From: CAZCWX01 sp964502465
GTDB lineage: Bacteria > Desulfobacterota > Binatia > Bin18
Length of the DNA stretch: 8,445 bases
NCBI GenBank assembly: GCA_964502465.1
Contig: CAZCWX010000005.1
Coordinates: forward strand, 1-8,445
Direction of reading: 5' to 3'
The notes below the pieces were generated by a model, which saw only the letters and a program-made list of their open reading frames with translations, did not search any database and had not been told where the DNA came from. This document shows positions 1-6,606 of the stretch, one piece after another. Position 1 is the first letter of the stretch, and each line of letters opens with the position of its first letter. The position numbers were made by a program, and so were the translations under genes.

Positions 1-371
1 AGAAACTTGGTGAACGCGAAACTGTGGCACGAGCGGCTCGGCGTGTCCTCCGGTGTTTTGTGGATTGGCAGGTGCTGCAAGAGGCAGGCGAGAGGGGAGT
101 CTACTATGCAGCACCCCTGCGCTCGGTAGAGAACCCACAACTTGCCGCGTGGCTCATGGAAGCGGTTCTTCTTGCCAGTGGCACACGAGCAATGCCGCTT
201 CATGCTCTCACGCAGAGTCCAGCATTATTCCCCTTTACCCTTGGTCCAACCCACGTGATTGCAGCGGAGGTTCGGAGTCGGTTAGGCGTATTCCGCCAGG
301 GACTCGACGAAGATATGGTCTCGATACAGAGCGTGGGACCGACGAGAATAAGGAATAGCGAACTCCGGTGA
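1..371 (+). CDS. C-terminal part of an unidentified protein (5' end outside the window)
   Basis: The frame is open from position 3 to a TGA at 369-371, giving 122 visible residues with no stop before the left edge, so the gene very probably starts outside. A GTG at 24 is an in-frame internal codon; the residues before it (KLGERET) run straight into an arginine-rich helical stretch, and no Shine-Dalgarno precedes it. The visible part reads as soluble and mixed alpha/beta: an amphipathic segment (RAARRVLRCFVDWQVL), then GERGVYY, a segment rich in Trp, Leu and Ala (AAWLMEAVLLASG), a LFPFTLG block, and a C-terminal stretch ending in GLDEDMVSI. The helix followed by a short GxY turn loosely resembles a winged helix, but this is only a shape impression. 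No transmembrane segment or signal peptide is seen. It converges on the dehydrogenase gene, with 106 nt between the stop codons. I do not recognise the family and assign no function. Coding status is supported by openness to the edge and protein-like composition. Confidence 0.6.
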   Translation, partial: KLGERETVARAARRVLRCFVDWQVLQEAGERGVYYAAPLRSVENPQLAAWLMEAVLLASGTRAMPLHALTQSPALFPFTLGPTHVIAAEVRSRLGVFRQGLDEDMVSIQSVGPTRIRNSELR

Positions 372-477
372 GGAGTCATCGACGCAAAAGAGCATCCGCC
401 CCCGGGAGAGAGCAACTTGATTGTAGATCCTTTTTCTAACCGAAACGTAATCGTCCCCTCAGTCGTACTGTCAGGGT
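372..477. other. Convergent intergenic gap, no clear terminator
   Basis: These 106 nt separate two convergent genes. A bidirectional terminator would be expected here, but I see no GC-rich hairpin followed by a T-run on either strand; the short T-run near 431-435 lacks a stem before it on the plus strand. Termination may be Rho-dependent, or the structure may be too weak to see by eye. Confidence 0.4.
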
Positions 478-1491
478 TCACGCCTTTTTCTCGACATGGC
501 CGCCGAACTGAAAACGCATAGCCGAAAGCAGTTTATCGGCAAAGTCACTTGCTCCCTGTGAGGTGAAACGTTGATAGAGTGCCGCGCTCAGCACCGGTGC
601 TGGGCACCCTTCTTCAATGGCAGCAGCAATGGTCCAGCGCCCTTCGCCGGAATCCGACACCCGGCCCGAGAACGTGGCCAGATCTGGCTGCTGCAACAAT
701 GCTATGGCAGTGAGATCTAAGAGCCATGATGCGACCACACTGCCGCGACGCCACACCTCAGCAATGTCTGGAAGGTTCAAGTCGTACTGATAATGCTCGG
801 GGTTGCGTAACGGGGTGGTCTCGGCATCGACCTCTCGGCCGTGCTTACCGACATTGGCATGACGGAGAATATTCATCCCTTCGGCATAGGCGGCCATGAG
901 ACCGTACTCGATGCCGTTATGGACCATTTTGACAAAATGCCCAGCACCGGAAGGGCCACAGTGCAAATAGCCTTCCTCCGCAGTCCCACCAGCCGTTTCC
1001 CGGCCTGAGGTACGTGGGATATCGCCTCGGCCTGGTGCGAGCGTCTTAAAAATGGGATCAAGCCGCTGCACCGCTGGCTCGGGGCCGCCAATCATTAAGC
1101 AATACCCGCGCTCCAAGCCCCACACCCCGCCACTCGTGCCGACGTCCAGGTAGTGAATGCCTTTGGCCTTGAGTTCCGTGGACCGGCGAATGTCGTCAAT
1201 GTAGTACGAGTTGCCACCATCGATGATGATGTCACCTTTCTCCATGCGAGCAGCAAGGTCACCGAGTGTGCTATCAACGACAGCGGCAGGGACCATCAAC
1301 CAGGCCACGCGCGGCGGAGTCAGTGTGGTCACGAACTCGGCCAACGACGACGTGCCTATTGCCCCTTCATTAGCGAGTGCTTGTACCGCCGTCGGGTTCT
1401 TATCAAAGACGATACACTGATGACCGCCGCGTAATAAACGGCTGACCATGTTCGCACCCATTCTGCCGAGCCCAATCATCCCCAGTTGCAT
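478..1491 (-). CDS. gnd: 6-phosphogluconate dehydrogenase, short form (decarboxylating)
   Basis: Cytosolic enzyme of the oxidative pentose phosphate pathway: it oxidises and decarboxylates 6-phosphogluconate to ribulose-5-phosphate with reduction of NAD(P). At 337 residues it belongs to the short GntZ/YqeC-like class (about 300-340) rather than the 470-residue form. The N-terminal Rossmann domain shows GLGRMG at residues 7-12 and IDGGNS near 90-95. The substrate and catalytic region has DVGTSGGVWG near 116-125 and HFVKMVHNGIEY at 185-196, with the family's catalytic Lys188, His191, Asn192 and Glu195. The C-terminal helical domain includes VSDSGEGRW near 278-286. The second beta strand ends in Asp30 (CIVFDKNP), where NADP-dependent long forms have Asn-Arg; an acidic residue there suggests NAD preference (inference). 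ATG at 1491 is preceded by AAGGGAG (1497-1503) at normal spacing. It lies downstream of tal-pgi on the same strand, after a 232-nt repeat-containing gap, so co-transcription is possible but not shown. Confidence 0.95.
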   Translation of the reverse strand: MQLGMIGLGRMGANMVSRLLRGGHQCIVFDKNPTAVQALANEGAIGTSSLAEFVTTLTPPRVAWLMVPAAVVDSTLGDLAARMEKGDIIIDGGNSYYIDDIRRSTELKAKGIHYLDVGTSGGVWGLERGYCLMIGGPEPAVQRLDPIFKTLAPGRGDIPRTSGRETAGGTAEEGYLHCGPSGAGHFVKMVHNGIEYGLMAAYAEGMNILRHANVGKHGREVDAETTPLRNPEHYQYDLNLPDIAEVWRRGSVVASWLLDLTAIALLQQPDLATFSGRVSDSGEGRWTIAAAIEEGCPAPVLSAALYQRFTSQGASDFADKLLSAMRFQFGGHVEKKA

Positions 1492-1495
1492 GGTG

Positions 1496-1503
1496 ACTCC
1501 CTT
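1496..1503 (-). promoter_or_regulatory. Ribosome binding site of the 6-phosphogluconate dehydrogenase gene
   Basis: The minus strand reads AAGGGAGTCACC directly before the ATG at 1491. The purine-rich AAGGGAG is a strong Shine-Dalgarno match at a spacing of about 5 nt and fixes the start, which also gives the expected N-terminal MxLGMIGLGRMG of the family. Confidence 0.7.
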
Positions 1504-1517
1504 CGGGAAAAGCTTCT

Positions 1518-1564
1518 GTAAGGCGAAAACGTACTATGTAAAACGTCATACGTAAGGCGTAAGG
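1518..1564. repeat. Cluster of short direct repeats (GTAAGG and AAAACGT units)
   Basis: Plus-strand GTAAGGCG occurs at 1518-1525 and 1552-1559, and GTAAGG again at 1559-1564. AAAACGT occurs at 1526-1532 and 1540-1546. The units interleave over about 47 nt in the leader of the dehydrogenase gene, just upstream of its Shine-Dalgarno. The arrangement is degenerate rather than a clean tandem array. It may be a dispersed repeat element or decayed slippage repeat; I see no recognised operator consensus. Confidence 0.55.
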
Positions 1565-1597
1565 AACTGTTACGAAAGTAAGTTGCTCGCTCCCATG

Positions 1598-1655
1598 TTG
1601 TGGTGCAGGCGTCCCGCCTGCATGATGGAGTGCAGGCCAGAGGCCCGCACCACAA
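1598..1655. repeat. Compound palindromic repeat (two hairpins inside an outer inverted repeat)
   Basis: A perfect 9-bp outer inverted repeat, TTGTGGTGC at 1598-1606 and GCACCACAA at 1647-1655, encloses two inner hairpins. The first is GCAGGCG (1605-1611), loop TCC, CGCCTGC (1615-1621), a perfect 7-bp stem that overlaps the outer arm by 2 nt. The second is TGCAGGCC (1631-1638) with GGCCCGCA (1642-1649) around a 3-nt loop, with one G-T type mismatch. The whole resembles REP/MITE-like elements found in intergenic DNA of many bacteria. It lies between tal-pgi and the dehydrogenase gene. Neither strand has a T-run after it, so it is not a classical terminator, although the structure could affect mRNA decay or read-through (inference). 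Confidence 0.8.
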
Positions 1656-1723
1656 GGCCTGACCAAGTTCTTCTTGCCCAGGTTCTCATTATCATTTCCT
1701 CGCCTGGTTTCTGTTTTGCGTTC

Positions 1724-4618
1724 TTACGCTAACGCCTGCTTAATGGCCGCTGCCAGCGTCGCCAATCCAGTACCGACATCAGCCCCGAGATGCACCCGTA
1801 ACGCCCGCCGCTCCCGCTCGACCAGCACCTGGAAGTCACCGCGCGCCTGGGCCGCCTTGACCACGCCAAAGGTGTATTTCTGGCCCGGCACGGGCAGGTC
1901 CACCGCATCATCACAGGTCACCTGCAAGAAAACGCCGCTATTTGGCCCTCCCTTATAGGCTTGCCCGGTCGAATGTAAAAAGCGGGGGCCGAAGCCAAGA
2001 CAGGTGGCAACACGCTTGCTGTCGCGTACCGCGTGCCGCAGTGCTTGCAATTGCTGCTCGTGGGCTTCATTCATCTCAATGTAGCCCAACACCGCGAAGT
2101 AGTCACCCGCTTGCAGCCGATTCAGGTGCGCCTTGAGATACCCCACCAGCGATTGGTTACTTCCAGCCGCCTGCTTGAGCGCGGCAGCGTTCTTCTCATC
2201 AGTGAAGAGCTTGACCCCGCTGTCTTGCAAAATCGGCGTCTCCGGCGGCAATTTGCCGGTTTGCTCATATTCCGCTGTCAATTTGCGTGTTGCTACCTTG
2301 CTGGCTTCGACATCGGGCTGATTGAAGGCGTTAATGCCGAGGATAGATCCGGCCACGGCAGTGGCGATCTCCCAGCGGAAGAACTCTTCGCCCAGATCGT
2401 AGATTTCGTCCACCGCGATGCGCACCACCGGCTGTCCGGCGCGTTCAAGCGCTTCAACCGCCGCATCTTGGGCTGCGTCTGGCGCGGACTCCAAGCGCAC
2501 ATAGGCGAACACCCGGTCATTGCCATACACCGTAGGCGCGCCCAGTGACTCCCGATCGACTGGGATTAACCCCTTGCCCACTTTCCCTGTTGATTCCGCG
2601 AGGAGTTGTTCCAGCCAGGCACCGAGGTCGGAGATATCAGGCGAAGTGATCAGGGTCACTTTGTCGCGGCCGAATTGGGCTGCAGCTACACCCAAAATAG
2701 TGCCCAGTACCACGCCGGGGTTTTGCTCGACGGGCACGCCGGCGGCGCAGGCGTGCACCATCTCTTCGGTCCGATCCAGAAACTTTGGCACGTCTACCCC
2801 CATGATTGCGGCAGGCACCATGCCGAAATCTGAGAGTGCAGAATAGCGTCCACCAATGCTTGGCAAGCCAAAGAAAATGTGACGAAAATGGTCGCCTTCT
2901 GCCACTTGCTGCATTTTTGAACCAGGATCGGTGATGGCGATAAATCGCGAGCCTGCGGTTTTTTTGCCGACGGCCCGTTTGGCACGTTCAAGGAAGTATT
3001 GCTTAAAAATGTTCGGTTCCAGAGTGCTGCCGGACTTGCTCGACACGATGAAGAGCGTGTTGGCCAGATCAACCTTCTGCTCAAATGCTTTGACCTGCGC
3101 CGGATCGGTTGAATCAAGGACATGGAATTCAGGATACCCGTCACGCTTGCCAAACGTCAGCTTCAGCACTTCGGGACACAGGCTTGACCCTCCCATCCCC
3201 AGCAGCAGCGCGTGCGAGAACCCTGCGCTCTTGACTTCTTCGGCAATGTTTTTCAGGTGTTGGCTATGGGCCAATTGATCGTCCGTCACGCCGAGCCAGC
3301 CGAGCCACGCTCCTTCGTCCGAACCGGTCCACAGCGAAGCGTCGTGTGCCCACAGTCGTTGGACCTTTCCCTGTTTGCCCCACTCTGCGAGGGACGCCTT
3401 CACCGTAGAGGTGAGGTCTTCAGGCAGTTTCCAGGTCTGGCGATTGATCTTTGCCGCTCCTGGTTCCTTGCAGTGTTTATCCACCGCACTCAGGAGCTTG
3501 TCAAAGGCGTCGGCAAACAGTTTCACTCCCTCCTCGAGCAACGTGTCGGTCACCTTTTTCATCGAGATACCGACCCGTGCGAGCATCTCCATGGTGTCAT
3601 AGGCTGCCTCCAGGTCCTCGGTGAGGCTTGGGCGTAGGCGGCCGTGATCACGGAATGCATCGAACGTTGCCGGTGGGATGGTATTCACCGTATCCGGCCC
3701 AATCAGTTCCTCCACGTACATCACGTCGCGGTAATTGGGATTCTTGGTACTCGTGCTCGCCCAGAGGACACGCTGCGTCTGCGCTCCCTTGCTCGCGAGG
3801 GCTTGCCAACGTGGGCCACTAAAAAGTTCATGATATTTCTGGTAGGTCACTTTTCCGTTGGCGATAGCGACCTTGCCCATGAGGCTACGGAGGCTGGCCT
3901 GCTCGCTCGCACTGGTGGATGCTTTGAGTTTAGTTGTGAGCAGGGTGTCGATCGCTGAATCGATGCGACTGATGAAGAAGCTGGCCACGCTGGCCATTTT
4001 GCTCAGTCCCTGCCCTGAGCTGCTCGCAGGGTTGCCACCCTTGGCCGCGTATTTCTCTAATCCCGAGATGTAGGCGTTGGCCACTTGCTCATAGGCGACC
4101 TGGGAAAAAAGCAACGTCACGTTGATGTTGATCCCTTCGCTGATGAGCTGTTCAATAGCCGGAATACCTTCAGGCGTGGCCGGGACTTTGATCATGATAT
4201 TGTCGCGCCCGACTGCTTGCCACAACCGTCTGGCCTCCTCCAACGTGCCCTGGGTGTCGTGCGCGAGAAACGGAGAGACCTCCAAACTGATATAGCCATC
4301 CCGCTGTTTTGTGTGTTCGTACACCGGCCGCAAAACGTCAGCCGCGTCTTGAATGTCACGGATCGCGATCTGCTCGTAGAGATCCTTGGCAGTCAGCTTG
4401 CGTGACTCCGGTGCCTCAAGGAGATCCTGATAATCTGTGCTGCCACCAATGGCTTTCTCGAAAATTGCAGGGTTCGAGGTCATGCCGCGCAAGCCATCTT
4501 CGTCCAGCAATCGCTGCAACTCGCCACTCGTCAGCAAGTTCCGCCGGATGTAATCCAGCCACACAGACTGGCCGTACTCTTGCAGCGCCTTCAGTGGATT
4601 TTTGTCTGTCGCTTTCAT
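1724..4618 (-). CDS. tal-pgi: Bifunctional transaldolase / glucose-6-phosphate isomerase
   Basis: A 964-residue cytosolic fusion. The N-terminal transaldolase half (about 1-380) moves a dihydroxyacetone unit between sedoheptulose-7-phosphate and glyceraldehyde-3-phosphate. It shows MTSNPAIFEKAI at 46-57, IKVPATPEG with the Schiff-base Lys144, NINVTLLFS near 164-172 and a TSTKNP segment near 289-294. The isomerase half (about 410-964) interconverts glucose-6-phosphate and fructose-6-phosphate. It shows GMGGSSL (474-480), the phosphate-binding SSKSGST (526-532), GGRYSALSDFG (589-599), the catalytic-Glu motif LLAESTGK with Glu675, and NQPDVEASK (766-774). A C-terminal block (about 835-964) carries LHSTGQ at 881-886. 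Length and architecture match known bifunctional Tal-Pgi proteins. ATG at 4618 is preceded by AAGGAG (4626-4631) at 7 nt. It lies between pgm and the dehydrogenase gene on the same strand, consistent with sugar-phosphate interconversion. The position of the His-bearing motif relative to classical Pgi is odd (see findings). Confidence 0.95.
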   Translation of the reverse strand: MKATDKNPLKALQEYGQSVWLDYIRRNLLTSGELQRLLDEDGLRGMTSNPAIFEKAIGGSTDYQDLLEAPESRKLTAKDLYEQIAIRDIQDAADVLRPVYEHTKQRDGYISLEVSPFLAHDTQGTLEEARRLWQAVGRDNIMIKVPATPEGIPAIEQLISEGININVTLLFSQVAYEQVANAYISGLEKYAAKGGNPASSSGQGLSKMASVASFFISRIDSAIDTLLTTKLKASTSASEQASLRSLMGKVAIANGKVTYQKYHELFSGPRWQALASKGAQTQRVLWASTSTKNPNYRDVMYVEELIGPDTVNTIPPATFDAFRDHGRLRPSLTEDLEAAYDTMEMLARVGISMKKVTDTLLEEGVKLFADAFDKLLSAVDKHCKEPGAAKINRQTWKLPEDLTSTVKASLAEWGKQGKVQRLWAHDASLWTGSDEGAWLGWLGVTDDQLAHSQHLKNIAEEVKSAGFSHALLLGMGGSSLCPEVLKLTFGKRDGYPEFHVLDSTDPAQVKAFEQKVDLANTLFIVSSKSGSTLEPNIFKQYFLERAKRAVGKKTAGSRFIAITDPGSKMQQVAEGDHFRHIFFGLPSIGGRYSALSDFGMVPAAIMGVDVPKFLDRTEEMVHACAAGVPVEQNPGVVLGTILGVAAAQFGRDKVTLITSPDISDLGAWLEQLLAESTGKVGKGLIPVDRESLGAPTVYGNDRVFAYVRLESAPDAAQDAAVEALERAGQPVVRIAVDEIYDLGEEFFRWEIATAVAGSILGINAFNQPDVEASKVATRKLTAEYEQTGKLPPETPILQDSGVKLFTDEKNAAALKQAAGSNQSLVGYLKAHLNRLQAGDYFAVLGYIEMNEAHEQQLQALRHAVRDSKRVATCLGFGPRFLHSTGQAYKGGPNSGVFLQVTCDDAVDLPVPGQKYTFGVVKAAQARGDFQVLVERERRALRVHLGADVGTGLATLAAAIKQALA

Positions 4619-4789
4619 GGTTTTTCTCCTTCAAGCTGTAGGAGTCACTCCTGCATCACCCCTACTGTTTATCTCTCGAGCACCTGTACACCTATATCGT
4701 CGTATTCCACACTTTCCCTTGTAACTCAAATCCCGCCTGAGCAGAACCAATGACAGTCCGTAGGCCATTCTCTGTCACGCTTCGCACTC
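4619..4789 (-). other. pgm to tal-pgi intergenic leader
   Basis: These 171 nt hold the tal-pgi Shine-Dalgarno AAGGAG (4626-4631) and a small dyad at 4640-4652. Reading the minus strand, there is an AT-richer patch around 4695-4730 where weak -10-like hexamers can be picked out, but no convincing -35/-10 pair at standard spacing. The length is enough for a separate promoter, so tal-pgi need not depend on the pgm transcript. No terminator-like hairpin with T-run was seen after the pgm stop. Confidence 0.4.
4640..4652. promoter_or_regulatory. Short dyad just upstream of the tal-pgi ribosome binding site
   Basis: AGGAGT-C-ACTCCT is a perfect interrupted palindrome (6 + 1 + 6) that ends 9 nt from the Shine-Dalgarno on the 5' side of the tal-pgi message. 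It could be an operator half-site pair or a small mRNA structure, but its size is within what chance allows. The match to a Shine-Dalgarno core (AGGAG) on both strands may be incidental. Confidence 0.25.
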
Positions 4790-6445
4790 TCAACGATGCG
4801 ACGCCGCCACAAAGGCGTGGGCAATGAGGGTCTGTGCTTCTTCCTGGATTCGTCGCAAATGTTCTCTACTCTGGAAACTCTCGGCGTAGATCTTGTAGAC
4901 CTCTTCCGTGCCAGACGGGCGTGCAGCAAACCACCCATTCTCAGCGATCACTTTGATCCCGCCAATAGGGCTGCCATTTCCCGGTGCTGTGGTGAGGATG
5001 GCCTGGATCGTCTCGCCTGCCAGTTCAGCGGCGTGAATCTGTGGCGGCGAGAGCTGTTGCAGGATGGCTTTTTGCTCTGGCGTGGCAGGGGCATCGATCC
5101 GCTCATACACTGGTTCTCCGAACTCGCGCGTCAGTTCGCGGTACAGCTCACCAGGGTCACGGCCAGTTTTCGCCAACATCTCTGCCGCAAGCAAACCGAG
5201 AATCAGACCGTCTTTGTCGGTCGTCCACACGGTTCCGTCACGGCGGAGGTACGAAGCCCCAGCGCTCTCTTCGCCACCAAAACCCAATGAGCCATCGATG
5301 AGCCCATCCACGAACCACTTGAATCCTACTGGTACCTCGACCAGTTTGCGGCCAAGTGCGACTGCGACGCGGTCGATGAGGCTACTGCTCACGATCGTTT
5401 TGCCAACCGCAGCCTGACCTGGCCAGCCTGGCCGCTGACGAAAGAGGTAGGAAATGGCGACAGCGAGGTAATGATTGGGATTCAAAAGCCCAACACTGGG
5501 GGTGACAATCCCATGGCGGTCCACGTCTGTATCGTTGGCAAAGGCGATATCGAACCGGTCACGCAGCGCAATCAGACTGGCCATCGCGTATGGCGATGAA
5601 CAGTCCATGCGAATCTTTCCGTCCCAGTCCACGGTCATAAAACGAAAGGCGGGATCGATCGCCTCATTGACGACCTGGATATGCAAGCGATACCGCTCGG
5701 CGATAGGACCCCAATAGGCGACGGAGGCGTTCCCGAGTGGGTCGACTCCGATATGCAATTGCGCGCTGCGAATCGCGTCCATATCCACGACAGCATCCAG
5801 GTCATTGACGTAAGCAGCAATGTAATTGTAGCGGTGTGTGGTGGATGCATTGCGGGCTTTCTCGTATGAAATCCTGACGACGCCCCTGAGTTCATCAGCC
5901 AGCAGCACGTTCGCAGTCTCCTCGATCCAACGTGTGACCTGGGTGTCGGCTGGGCCGCCGTGTGGGGGATTATATTTGAAGCCGCCGTCCTCAGGCGGGT
6001 TGTGCGAGGGCGTAATGACAATCCCGTCGGCGAGGCCGGTCTTGCGGCCCCGATTATACGTCAGAATCGCGTGAGAGATGACAGGAGTCGGGGTGTAGCC
6101 GGCGCTCTGATCTACCATGACCTCAACACCGTTCGCTGCCAAAACCTCGAGTGCGCTGGCGAAAGCGGGTTCGGAAAGCGCGTGGGTATCCATGCCGAGG
6201 AAGAGGGGGCCATCGATATGGTGCTGTTTGCGGTACCGGCAGATCGCCTGGCTGATGGCGAGAATGTGTGCCTCATTGAAGGCGTTCTTGAAGGCGGAAC
6301 CGCGATGCCCTGAGGTCCCGAATGCCACCTGTTGCTCGCGCACGGAAGGGTCAGGCCATTCAGTGTAGTAGGCCGTTACCAACCGCGGGATGTTGACGAG
6401 CATCGAGGGTGGAGCGGGTTTGCCGGCGAGCGGACTGATTGCCAT
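4790..6445 (-). CDS. pgm: Phosphoglucomutase, alpha-D-glucose specific
   Basis: Cytosolic enzyme interconverting glucose-1-phosphate and glucose-6-phosphate, connecting glycogen or nucleotide-sugar synthesis with glycolysis and the pentose phosphate pathway. At 551 residues it matches the E. coli Pgm class (about 546). The four phosphohexomutase-superfamily signatures appear in order: FGTSGHRG (42-49) at the N-terminus; TPSHNPP (145-151), whose Ser147 is the expected phosphoserine; the Mg-binding loop DTDVDRHG with Asp305, Asp307 and Asp309; and the sugar-binding GFGGEESAGAS (388-398). The C-terminal phosphate-binding loop FAARPSGTEEVYK (506-518) completes the active site, so all key residues are present. 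ATG at 6445 is preceded by GAGGAG (6452-6457) at 6 nt. It is the first of three same-strand sugar-phosphate genes, 171 nt before tal-pgi, and is separated from the efflux gene by 161 nt with a palindromic repeat, so it probably begins its own transcription unit. Confidence 0.96.
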   Translation of the reverse strand: MAISPLAGKPAPPSMLVNIPRLVTAYYTEWPDPSVREQQVAFGTSGHRGSAFKNAFNEAHILAISQAICRYRKQHHIDGPLFLGMDTHALSEPAFASALEVLAANGVEVMVDQSAGYTPTPVISHAILTYNRGRKTGLADGIVITPSHNPPEDGGFKYNPPHGGPADTQVTRWIEETANVLLADELRGVVRISYEKARNASTTHRYNYIAAYVNDLDAVVDMDAIRSAQLHIGVDPLGNASVAYWGPIAERYRLHIQVVNEAIDPAFRFMTVDWDGKIRMDCSSPYAMASLIALRDRFDIAFANDTDVDRHGIVTPSVGLLNPNHYLAVAISYLFRQRPGWPGQAAVGKTIVSSSLIDRVAVALGRKLVEVPVGFKWFVDGLIDGSLGFGGEESAGASYLRRDGTVWTTDKDGLILGLLAAEMLAKTGRDPGELYRELTREFGEPVYERIDAPATPEQKAILQQLSPPQIHAAELAGETIQAILTTAPGNGSPIGGIKVIAENGWFAARPSGTEEVYKIYAESFQSREHLRRIQEEAQTLIAHAFVAASHR

Positions 6446-6606
6446 AGTGGTCTCCTCTTATCCTGTTCCGCTGTTTAGACAGTCTATGGGCGCAATGCTG
6501 TTCACCCTTCGACAAGCTCAGGGTGAACGGGTTATAGGGTTGGCCCAGAAGATCATCACCGTACTTGGTAGTTTACTCTTTTTCTCTGTGGCGGTGCCAG
6601 AGCTGA
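6446..6606 (-). other. Gap between outer-membrane lipoprotein gene and pgm
   Basis: These 161 nt hold the pgm Shine-Dalgarno (6452-6457) and the palindrome at 6500-6528. After the lipoprotein stop the minus strand reads CTCTG, 9 nt, CAGAG, then an A-rich stretch rather than a T-run, so it is not a convincing terminator. A promoter for pgm would be expected here on functional grounds, but I cannot point to a clean consensus. Confidence 0.4.
6500..6528. repeat. Palindromic repeat with CCTTCGACAAGCTCAGGG core
   Basis: GTTCACCCT at 6500-6508 and AGGGTGAAC at 6520-6528 form a perfect 9-bp stem around an 11-nt loop, TCGACAAGCTC. The core CCTTCGACAAGCTCAGGG is a sequence I recognise as a widespread dispersed intergenic palindrome in many bacterial and metagenome-derived genomes. 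It lies upstream of pgm and downstream of the efflux lipoprotein gene. No T-run follows on either strand, so it is not an intrinsic terminator. Confidence 0.8.

Noticed and set aside
200..481. Minus-strand 93-codon frame whose GTG overlaps the end of the dehydrogenase gene
   Set aside because: The overlap looks like translational coupling, but the frame runs antisense to the better-supported left-edge gene, has a Ser/Thr/Pro-rich composition without domain features, and has no ribosome binding site of its own.
1403..1666. Minus-strand 87-codon frame over the gnd start and the palindromic repeat
   Set aside because: Much of it translates the repeat (1598-1655) and the rest overlaps gnd in another frame; it is a repeat-derived frame and not a gene.
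1718..1735. Hairpin GCGTT / AACGC around the tal-pgi stop codon as a terminator
   Set aside because: The stem is only 5 bp with an 8-nt loop, and on the coding strand it is followed by A residues rather than a T-run.
2033..2548. Plus-strand 171-codon frame antisense to tal-pgi
   Set aside because: It lies wholly within the strongly conserved isomerase coding region and looks like a shadow caused by GC-rich codon bias.
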